A DNA stretch of 22,899 nucleotides from an uncultured Eubacteriales bacterium (GTDB taxonomy: Bacteria > Bacillota > Clostridia > Oscillospirales > Acutalibacteraceae): assembly GCA_934486705.1 (NCBI GenBank), contig CAKSQS010000041.1:1-22899 (forward strand), written 5' to 3'. A program made the translations under genes and the position numbers. The number at the start of each line of letters is the position of its first letter. Position 1 is the stretch's first letter. Shown in pieces: positions 17,179 to 22,899 of this stretch. The notes beneath the pieces were generated by a model. It did not search any database. It was not told where the DNA came from and saw only the letters and a program-made list of their open reading frames with translations.

Positions 17179-18492
17179 TCAAATTTCCTCCGTTTTTATA
17201 TTATCCGCCAGTGCTGTAAGCGCCCGCGCAGCCAAAGCCGCGTAGCGTTCGCGCTTGTCCCTTATATGGGTTTCAAGCGGCGGAATTATTCCGAAATTCG
17301 CCCCCATGGGCTGAAAATTATCCGTAAGCGGGTTTGTAATATATGCAAGCAACGCGCCTGTCATGGTGGTTTCGGGTAAAACAAGCGGCTTTTCGCCAGT
17401 TATTTCAGCCGCCGCGTTTATTCCCGCAATTATGCCGCTTGCCGCCGATTCCATATATCCCTCAACGCCCGAAAGCTGCCCCGCAATAAAAATATTTTTA
17501 TCCGCTTTAAGCGATAAATTGCGGTTTAGCATTTTCGGCGAATTTATAAAGGTGTTGCGGTGCATAACTCCGTAGCGCATAAATTCGGCGTTTTCAAGCC
17601 CCGGTATCATTGAAAATACCCTTTTTTGCTCCGAAAATTTAAGGTTGGTTTGAAAGCCGACTATATTAAAAAGGGTAGCCGCCGCGTTTTCCCGCCGCAG
17701 CTGAACCGCCGCCCACGGGCGGTGACCCGTTCTCGGGTCGCGAAGACCCACGGGCTTTAAAGGCCCGAATCTTATAGAATCCTCGCCCCGCTTTGCCAGC
17801 ACCTCTATGGGCATACAGCCCTCGTACACATTGGGCGCTTTATCAAAGCCGTGCAGGGGAGCGGATTCCGCGCTTATCAGCTCGCGGTAAAAGGCGGTGT
17901 ATTCCTCCTTGTTCATGGGGCAGTTTATGTAATCGTCGCCGCCCTTATCATAGCGCGAGGCGAAAAACGCCTTGCTCATATCCACGCTTTCTGCCGTTAC
18001 AATAGGCGCGGCGGCGTCGTAAAAGCTTAAATTGCCGCCCTCGCAAAGCAGTGCTAACTTTTCCGCCAGTTTATCGTCCGTCAATGGTCCTGTCGCTATT
18101 ACCGTAACGCCGCTTTGCGGTATTTCGGTAGCAAGCCTTTCGGTTACGGTTATATTCGGGTGGCTTTTTATTTTCTCGGTTATAAGCTTTGAAAAAATAT
18201 CGCGGTCAACCGCAAGCGCGCCGCCTGCCGCCACTGCCGATTTATCCGCCGCCGCAAGGCAAACAGAGCCAAGGCGGCGCATTTCTTCCTTTAAAAGCCC
18301 CGCTGCCGAGTCTACACGCGCGGCTTTCAGCGAATTTGAGCAGACAAGCTCTGCAAGATAATCGCTTTTATGCGCCGCGGTCCTTTTGGCGGGCTTCATT
18401 TCAAGCAGCTCTACCTCTATGCCGCGGTTTGCCGCGGCATAGGCCGCCTCGCACCCTGCAAGCCCACCGCCTATTACAGTCAGTTTATTCAT
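17179..18492 (-). CDS. trmFO: Folate/FAD-dependent tRNA m5U54 methyltransferase TrmFO
   Basis: Forms ribothymidine at position 54 of tRNA using methylenetetrahydrofolate and FADH2. The 437-residue protein opens with the FAD-binding GGGLAGCEAA. The two functionally important cysteines match the positions expected from characterised homologues: Cys51 in VCSNS and Cys226 in EGCMPIE. The C-terminal NPLTDNFQPMGANFGI segment is diagnostic. It overlaps the topA stop by 8 nt (ATGAATAA), so it probably depends on topA translation. The topA-trmFO pair is conserved in Firmicutes. Confidence 0.97.
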   Translation of the reverse strand: MNKLTVIGGGLAGCEAAYAAANRGIEVELLEMKPAKRTAAHKSDYLAELVCSNSLKAARVDSAAGLLKEEMRRLGSVCLAAADKSAVAAGGALAVDRDIFSKLITEKIKSHPNITVTERLATEIPQSGVTVIATGPLTDDKLAEKLALLCEGGNLSFYDAAAPIVTAESVDMSKAFFASRYDKGGDDYINCPMNKEEYTAFYRELISAESAPLHGFDKAPNVYEGCMPIEVLAKRGEDSIRFGPLKPVGLRDPRTGHRPWAAVQLRRENAAATLFNIVGFQTNLKFSEQKRVFSMIPGLENAEFMRYGVMHRNTFINSPKMLNRNLSLKADKNIFIAGQLSGVEGYMESAASGIIAGINAAAEITGEKPLVLPETTMTGALLAYITNPLTDNFQPMGANFGIIPPLETHIRDKRERYAALAARALTALADNIKTEEI

Positions 18493-20578
18493 CCGTCTTT
18501 TTATCTGCTTTCTTTTGCCTTGTGGGGCACTCCGAGTTCATACAGTATTTTCTGCCGCGAACGCCGCTTATAATAAAGCTGCCGCACTCGGGGCATTTTT
18601 CGCCCGTGGGTATGCCGGGGGCTGCGAAATCGCAATCGGGGTAATTTGAGCAGCCGTAGAATTTTTTGCCCTTTTTAGAGGTCTTTTTAACCAGTTTGCC
18701 GCCGCATTTCGGGCAGGGCTGCTTAACCTCGTCCTCTGGCATGGGCTTTGTGTTTTTGCACTCGGGGTAGCCGGGGCAGGCAAGGAACTTGCCGAATCTG
18801 CCCGATTTTACCACCATTTTTCTGCCGCATTTATCGCATATTACATCGGTTTCCTCGTCGGGCACTTTTACGCGCTTACCCTCAAGCGAGTCCTCGGCTT
18901 TTTTATAAAGCTTATCAAAATCCTTATAAAAATCCTTTATCGTATCAACCCAGCCGCGCTTGCCCGCGCCTATTTCGTCAAGCTGCTTTTCAAGCCCCGC
19001 GGTAAACTTAACGTCCACTATCTTATCGAAATATTCCACCATAAGGTCGGAAACCACCATACCGAGATTTGTAGGCTTTAGGCTCTTTTTCTCGCGCTCA
19101 ATATAGTCGCGCCCCAATATATTGGAAATTATCGGCGCATAGGTTGAAGGTCTGCCTATGCCGTTTTCGTCAAGCGCCTTTATTAGGGTCGGCTCGGTGT
19201 ATCTTGCGGGGGGCTGTGTGAAGTGCTGATTAGGCGTCAGTTCCTTTAATTTCAGCTTATCGCCCGTTTTCATTTCGGGCAGTGCGCCGCCCTCGGCGCT
19301 GTCTTCATCCTTGCCCTCCTCGTAAAGCACGGTAAAGCCGTCAAACTTAACCGAATACCCGCTTGCCTTGAATAAATAGTCGCCCGCGGTAATATCGGCG
19401 TTTACGGTGTTCTGCACGCAAACCTCCATGAGCGAGGCGATAAACCGCTCCCAAATAAGCTTGTAAAGCTTATACTGCTCGGCGGTAAGTGATTCCTTTA
19501 CAGACTCGGGCGTAAAGCTGACCGACGTGGGGCGGATTGCCTCGTGCGCGTCCTGCGCGCCGCTCTTTGTTTTGAAATAACGCGGCTTTTCGGGCAAATA
19601 TTCCTTGCCGTAGCGCCCTGTAATATACTTATAAGCCGCCGCGCGCGCCTCTTCGGAAATACGCAGCGAATCAGTACGCATATAGGTTATAAGACCCGTA
19701 GTGCCCGCTCCCGGAACGTCAACGCCCTCGTAAAGCTGCTGCGCAATGCGCATTGTGCGCTGACCCGTAAAGCCCAATTTGCGCGAAGCCTCCTGCTGAA
19801 GGGTAGAGGTTATAAATGGTGGCGCGGGCTGCTTTTTGCGCGTGCCCTTTTTAAGCGCCGAAACAATGTATTCCGCACCGCTAAGTGCCGATACTATTTT
19901 GTCAGCCTCTTCCGCGTTCGGAATCACATCTATTTTCTTGCCGTCGGCAAAGCCGTAAAGAGCCGCCTTAAAGCTTTTTGTGCCGGCAAGCAGCTTTGCG
20001 TCTACGCTCCAGTATTCCTCGGAATTAAACTTTTCAATTTCTCTTTCGCGCTCTACAATAAGCCTTAAAGCCACCGTCTGCACACGGCCTGCGGAAAGCC
20101 CGCCCTTGACCTTTTTCCATAAAAACGGGCTTAGCTTATAGCCCACAATTCTGTCAAGCACGCGCCTTGCCTGCTGCGCGTCAACAAGGTTTAAATCTAT
20201 TTTATGCGGTGCGGCAATGCCCGCCTTTACGCCGCTTTCGGTAATTTCGTTAAAGGCTACGCGGTTAGGCTCGTTTAAATCGAGCGCCAGCAAATATGCC
20301 AAATGCCAGGATATTGCTTCTCCCTCTCTGTCGGGGTCGGTTGCGAGCAGCACGCCGTCGCTGTTTGCCGCCGCCGTTTTAAGCTGCTTTATTAAGTCCT
20401 TCTTGTCCGACATATTTATATATTGCGGTTTAAAATCGTGCTCGGTATCAACGCCTAACTTTGACTTGGGCAGATCGCGCACATGGCCCATTGAAGCCAT
20501 TACCTCATAGCCGCCGCCTAAATATTTTTTTATGCTTTTCACCTTTGTGGGGGACTCAACTATTATAAGCTTAGACAT
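18485..20578 (-). CDS. topA: DNA topoisomerase I (type IA)
   Basis: Relaxes negative supercoils through a covalent 5'-phosphotyrosine. The 697-residue enzyme has a TOPRIM domain with Glu8 and DPDRE (Asp81, Asp83, Glu85), QQARRVLDRIVGY near 135-147, and the active-site Tyr299 in GLITYMRTDS. After the core come three C-terminal zinc ribbons, all with four cysteines: CDKC...CPGYPEC, CPKC...CSNYPDC and CPEC...CMNSEC. The RBS is GGAGGA, 15 nt downstream of dprA. Length and architecture are normal for Clostridia. Confidence 0.98.
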   Translation of the reverse strand: MSKLIIVESPTKVKSIKKYLGGGYEVMASMGHVRDLPKSKLGVDTEHDFKPQYINMSDKKDLIKQLKTAAANSDGVLLATDPDREGEAISWHLAYLLALDLNEPNRVAFNEITESGVKAGIAAPHKIDLNLVDAQQARRVLDRIVGYKLSPFLWKKVKGGLSAGRVQTVALRLIVEREREIEKFNSEEYWSVDAKLLAGTKSFKAALYGFADGKKIDVIPNAEEADKIVSALSGAEYIVSALKKGTRKKQPAPPFITSTLQQEASRKLGFTGQRTMRIAQQLYEGVDVPGAGTTGLITYMRTDSLRISEEARAAAYKYITGRYGKEYLPEKPRYFKTKSGAQDAHEAIRPTSVSFTPESVKESLTAEQYKLYKLIWERFIASLMEVCVQNTVNADITAGDYLFKASGYSVKFDGFTVLYEEGKDEDSAEGGALPEMKTGDKLKLKELTPNQHFTQPPARYTEPTLIKALDENGIGRPSTYAPIISNILGRDYIEREKKSLKPTNLGMVVSDLMVEYFDKIVDVKFTAGLEKQLDEIGAGKRGWVDTIKDFYKDFDKLYKKAEDSLEGKRVKVPDEETDVICDKCGRKMVVKSGRFGKFLACPGYPECKNTKPMPEDEVKQPCPKCGGKLVKKTSKKGKKFYGCSNYPDCDFAAPGIPTGEKCPECGSFIISGVRGRKYCMNSECPTRQKKADKKTDE

Positions 20579-20593
20579 TTCTTTCCTCCGTCT

Positions 20594-21736
20594 TCAGTTG
20601 TTGATAAGCTCGTACCTGCCGCCGGGCAGGGAGCGTATAAGCCCTTCTATTTCAAGCTCGGTAAGCGCCGCTAAAATATCGCCGGGCGCTAAAGAAGTAT
20701 TCCTTATCTCATCGGGATAGAATATAGGCTTATCCAATTGATTATATACTATTTTCGCCTCGTTTGAAAGGGTTTCAATTGATAATTTTTTGTGAACTTT
20801 CGGTTTTTCGGGTTCGGTTTCGGGTTTTGCCCGCTTTTTAATTGCTTTCTCAATATCAATTTTATCGGGGTAGCGCGGCAGATATTCATTTAAAATATCG
20901 CTTATATCAAGCAGCGGCCGTGCGCCGTCCCTAAGTAATGCGTTTGAGCCCGCGTAGCTTTCATCCGCAGGCGAGCCGGGTATTACAAAAATTTCCTTGC
21001 CCTGGTTCAGCGCGTGGTTAGCAGTATTAAGCGCGCCGCTGCGCACACCCGCCTCGGTTACAATAACCGCGTCCGCCAAAGCGGACATAAGCCTGTTTCT
21101 TACGGGGAAAGTGTATTTTGAAGCGCCCTCAAAGGGCGGGTATTCGCTTACAAGGCAGCCGTTTTCAGCCACGGCGCGCCTTAGCGCGGCATTTTCGGGC
21201 AGGTAGTCCGATTCTATTCCGCAACCCATAACAAGCACGGTTTTTCCCTCTGCCTTTAAAGCGCCGCTGTGGGCGTAAAAATCACTGCCGCGCGCTCCGC
21301 CGCTTACCACCGTCATTCCGGCAGAGGCTAAACGGTAACCTAACGAGTACGCTGCTTTCTGCCCGAACTCGCTTGATTTTCGCGGTCCTACAATGCAAAT
21401 TGCGGGAGTTTCATCCAACTTCGGCAGCTTGCCCTTTAAATAAAGCAAAACGGGCGGCGCGGCTATCACCCTCAGCTTTTCGGGGTATTTATTATCCCCG
21501 TAGGCAAGCAGGGTTATCCCATGGCGGCGGCATTCCTTTTCTATCGCCTTTGCCTCGCCCAATTTCGTAAGGCTAAGTCTTTCAAGGTCCTTTTGCGTGA
21601 AAATACCGCTTTGCCTGCGCTCGGTATCGTTCATTTTGTAAATTTGCTCGGCGCTGCCTATTTTATCGAGCGCCCGCGTACCGCGCGGATTTCCCGCACC
21701 GAGGGCTGTTTGCAGCCAGATAAGGTATTCAATCAT
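20594..21736 (-). CDS. dprA: DNA processing protein DprA (Smf)
   Basis: Binds incoming single-stranded DNA and loads RecA during natural transformation; also kept in many bacteria not known to be competent. The 380-residue protein has an N-terminal helix-hairpin-like region, a Rossmann-like domain (VGPRKSSEFG, SGGARGS, VTEAGVRSGALNTA, IFVIPG) and a C-terminal winged-helix-like segment (from about 320). The core nucleotide loop reads GARGSDFYAH where GxAxGIDxxAH is usual, so the Ile is replaced by Ser; the effect is unknown. I chose ATG 21736 because it forms an ATGA overlap with the upstream methyltransferase; an in-frame TTG at 21751 would reach further into that gene. Confidence 0.95.
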   Translation of the reverse strand: MIEYLIWLQTALGAGNPRGTRALDKIGSAEQIYKMNDTERRQSGIFTQKDLERLSLTKLGEAKAIEKECRRHGITLLAYGDNKYPEKLRVIAAPPVLLYLKGKLPKLDETPAICIVGPRKSSEFGQKAAYSLGYRLASAGMTVVSGGARGSDFYAHSGALKAEGKTVLVMGCGIESDYLPENAALRRAVAENGCLVSEYPPFEGASKYTFPVRNRLMSALADAVIVTEAGVRSGALNTANHALNQGKEIFVIPGSPADESYAGSNALLRDGARPLLDISDILNEYLPRYPDKIDIEKAIKKRAKPETEPEKPKVHKKLSIETLSNEAKIVYNQLDKPIFYPDEIRNTSLAPGDILAALTELEIEGLIRSLPGGRYELINN

Positions 21737-22515
21737 TTCATCATTTCCCAAACAGCTATTGCCGCCGCAGCCGCCGCGTTGAGCGATTCGGCCCTGCCGC
21801 GCATAGGTATGGTAATTTTTTTATAAGCCGCCGCTTTTGTTTCTTCGGTAAGCCCGTTTGCCTCGTTGCCTATCATTACGGCGCAGCCGGGAAAGAATTT
21901 TACATTTGAAATGCTTTCAGCCAATGATGACGGCACGCAGGCGTAAAATTTCAGCCCGCAGCTTTTCATTTCCGCAGGAAAATTGCCGAACTCAAAAATC
22001 GGCATACGCAAAAGCGTTCCCATTGAGGCGCGCAGCGCTTTCGGCGAATACGGGTCGCAGCTGCCCGCTGACAGTATAAGCCCGTCAGCCCCCAGTGCTT
22101 CCGCCGTGCGGGATACCGCGCCTAAATTTGCGGGGTCGTTTATATTTTCCAAAGCGACGTATTTACCGTCCTTTTTAATATCAGCGCTCTCCGTTTTCGG
22201 AATTTTGCAAAGCGCCGTTATTCCCTGCGGGTTTTCGGTATCGCTTATCTTCTTAAAAAGCGCGTCGGGAACGGCTGTACAGTCTTCCGCGTTTTTTGCA
22301 AATTCCGCAATTTTTTCGGCGTGCCTTTCCGCCGCCGAAAAAGAGACGATCAACTTATCAAACCTGATTCCGTTATCGCACGCGTCCGTACACAGCCGCA
22401 GCCCCTCAAGCACGAAAAGACCGTTTTCGCGCCTTGCAGCCGCACTTTTCTGGAGCGAGGAAACAAGCTTGATAAGTGGATTTTCTCTGCTTGTAATTTT
22501 TTTAAAGCCATCCAC
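21733..22515 (-). CDS. TrmH/SpoU-family RNA 2'-O-methyltransferase
   Basis: A 260-residue SPOUT methyltransferase predicted to methylate a ribose in rRNA or tRNA. An N-terminal substrate-binding region (ITSRENPLIKLV, RRENGLFVLEG) precedes the knotted catalytic domain with NDPANLGAVSRTA, MIGNEANGL and IPMRGRAESLNAA. The start is uncertain. I use GTG 22515 because homologues begin just before ITSRENP; the frame stays open to an ATG at 22668, but that extension is a translation of a palindromic repeat and AT-rich intergenic DNA and does not look like protein from this family. The RBS for 22515 is weak (AGGG about 11-12 bases upstream), and GTG 22527 is an alternative. The exact RNA target cannot be told from sequence. 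Confidence 0.9.
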   Translation of the reverse strand: MDGFKKITSRENPLIKLVSSLQKSAAARRENGLFVLEGLRLCTDACDNGIRFDKLIVSFSAAERHAEKIAEFAKNAEDCTAVPDALFKKISDTENPQGITALCKIPKTESADIKKDGKYVALENINDPANLGAVSRTAEALGADGLILSAGSCDPYSPKALRASMGTLLRMPIFEFGNFPAEMKSCGLKFYACVPSSLAESISNVKFFPGCAVMIGNEANGLTEETKAAAYKKITIPMRGRAESLNAAAAAAIAVWEMMK

Positions 22516-22551
22516 TCGGCACAGCACCCTTTCATAATATTTAATTAAACT

Positions 22552-22580
22552 GCCGACTGTTATATAATGAAACAGCCGCC
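22552..22580. other. Imperfect inverted repeat over the presumed promoter
   Basis: GCCGACTGTT (22552-22561) and AACAGCCGCC (22571-22580) pair at 8 of 10 positions around a 9-nt AT-rich centre. It covers the possible -10 box, so it could be an operator or a leader-RNA hairpin. No regulator is encoded nearby, and the symmetry may be coincidental. Confidence 0.35.
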
Positions 22581-22591
22581 GATATTCGCAA
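22561..22591 (-). promoter_or_regulatory. Possible promoter for the methyltransferase-dprA-topA chain
   Basis: On the minus strand TTGCGA (22586-22591; four of six -35 matches) is followed after 18-19 bp by TTATAT/TATATA (22561-22567). It lies about 50 bp upstream of the chosen methyltransferase start and downstream of the MITE-like repeat and of the terminator, where a promoter is expected. The match is modest. Confidence 0.3.
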
Positions 22592-22616
22592 ATTTCGGGT
22601 TTGTGATTTTTATACA

Positions 22617-22734
22617 ACCCCTCCGCCATAGCTTGCGCATGCCACCTCCCCTTACACAGGGGAGGCAAATCGGCTCCCTTCTTTTGCGTTAGCAGATAGA
22701 GGGGAGCTGTCAGCCGTATGGCTGACTGAGGGGT
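22617..22734. repeat. MITE-like GC-rich palindromic repeat
   Basis: A roughly 118-bp element bounded by ACCCCTC (22617-22623) and its inverse GAGGGGT (22728-22734). It contains three stem-loops: CCTCCCCT/AGGGGAGG (22645-22652 with 22658-22665), GCTCCC/GGGAGC (22673-22678 with 22702-22707) and GTCAGCC/GGCTGAC (22709-22715 with 22720-22726). It has no credible gene. Its GC-rich, multi-palindrome form resembles dispersed intergenic elements of gut Clostridia. That it is dispersed in this genome is inferred; only one copy, plus a partial extra end, is in the window. Confidence 0.7.
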
Positions 22735-22789
22735 ATTCGTCTAACGTCTACCGTCTAACATCTAACGTCTAAATTGACTGAGGGGTATT
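22723..22789. repeat. 15-bp direct repeat flanking the heptamer array
   Basis: TGACTGAGGGGTATT occurs exactly at 22723-22737 and again at 22775-22789, 52 bp apart. The first copy is the terminal sequence of the MITE-like element, so the second is a duplicated element end. Between the two copies lies the heptamer array. Confidence 0.85.
22741..22771. repeat. Tandem heptamer array (CTAACGT)
   Basis: Four consecutive heptamers read CTAACGT, CTACCGT, CTAACAT and CTAACGT (22741-22768), followed by a partial CTAA. Each variant differs from the consensus by one base. The length suggests slippage or a repeat insertion; it has no coding sense on either strand. Confidence 0.85.
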
Positions 22790-22821
22790 AAAACACTTAC
22801 CGTCAAGTCAAGCCTTCATAA

Positions 22822-22860
22822 TATTAAAAATTCGCCCAGAGAGCAAACCCCGGGCGAAAA
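22822..22860 (-). terminator. Intrinsic terminator of the upstream gene
   Basis: On the minus strand TTCGCCC (22852-22858) pairs perfectly with GGGCGAA (22831-22837) around a 14-nt loop, followed by TTTTTAATAT (22821-22830). It begins 5 nt after the stop codon of the partial gene at the right edge. This insulates the chain below from upstream transcription. Confidence 0.88.
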
Positions 22861-22863
22861 AAA

Positions 22864-22899
22864 TTACTTTTCGAGAGCCTTTACGGCAGCCTTTACCAA
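22864..22899 (-). CDS. C-terminal end of an unidentified protein (partial)
   Basis: Only eleven codons and a TAA stop are in the window, reading LVKAAVKALEK. The Ala/Lys-rich helix-like end is too short to name a family. Support for it being a real gene is the intrinsic terminator immediately after the stop, and the same orientation as everything else. Confidence 0.5.
   Translation of the reverse strand: MVKAAVKALEK

Larger units (their letters stand above)
22516..22863. other. Gene-free intergenic region
   Basis: About 350 bp with no supported gene. In transcription order it holds the terminator, a short spacer with a lone TTGACT box, the second copy of the 15-bp repeat, the heptamer array, the MITE-like element, the imperfect inverted repeat with a possible promoter, and the uncertain methyltransferase start. 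Confidence 0.7.

Noticed and set aside
22741..22771. Heptamer array as a CRISPR array
   Set aside because: Units are 7 bp and directly adjacent; there are no 20-40 bp repeats, no spacers and no cas genes.
22790..22821. TTGACT box on the minus strand as a promoter -35
   Set aside because: The -35 match is good, but the only AT-rich hexamer downstream (TAATAC) is at 15 bp and matches the -10 consensus at three of six positions, so I do not list it.
22864..22899. Partial gene at the right edge as acpP, hupA or rplL
   Set aside because: Eleven residues rich in Ala, Val and Lys do not match the usual C termini of these proteins well enough to name it.

Overview
The window is a single co-oriented block: every supported gene lies on the minus strand, so transcription runs from high to low coordinates. 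The gene set and order point to a Gram-positive member of the Clostridia (Firmicutes). A gut Oscillospiraceae/Ruminococcaceae-type genome is the best guess, because of the dockerin-bearing exoprotein at the left, the TrmFO type of tRNA methylation, YqeK/RsfS/YhbY clustering, and a GC-rich palindromic repeat at the right that resembles intergenic elements I associate with Faecalibacterium-like bacteria. The genus is inference.

Reading in the direction of transcription: at the right edge is the last codons of an unknown gene (22864-22899) followed by a clear intrinsic terminator (about 22822-22858). Next comes a repeat-rich intergenic stretch (about 22516-22863) with a tandem heptamer array, a 15-bp direct repeat and a MITE-like palindromic element. 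A long, nearly gapless chain of 15 cytoplasmic genes follows: a TrmH/SpoU RNA methyltransferase, dprA, topA, trmFO, plsX, a GH42 beta-galactosidase, rnc, an Elp3-like radical SAM protein, smc, ftsY, rdgB, yhbY, nadD, yqeK, rsfS and leuS (16 counting the methyltransferase). Many junctions are stop/start overlaps of 1-14 nt, and I see no intrinsic terminator inside the chain, so it may be one or a few overlapping operons covering DNA uptake/topology, tRNA/rRNA maturation, phospholipid initiation, chromosome condensation, protein targeting, NAD and nucleotide hygiene, ribosome assembly and tRNA charging. The beta-galactosidase is the outsider: it occupies the plsX-rnc interval where acpP normally sits, and is translationally coupled to plsX.

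Downstream of leuS is a visibly more AT-rich gene for a 946-residue secreted protein: signal peptide, C39/papain-like cysteine peptidase fold, Cys-rich CxxC repeats, two copies of a roughly 210-residue aromatic-rich unit I cannot name, another CxxC segment, and a C-terminal dockerin. This is the part of the window with the most undescribed content. At the extreme left, a possible promoter plus a Shine-Dalgarno sequence suggest another minus-strand gene starting just outside the window. No rRNA, tRNA, CRISPR array, prophage or transposase gene was seen.
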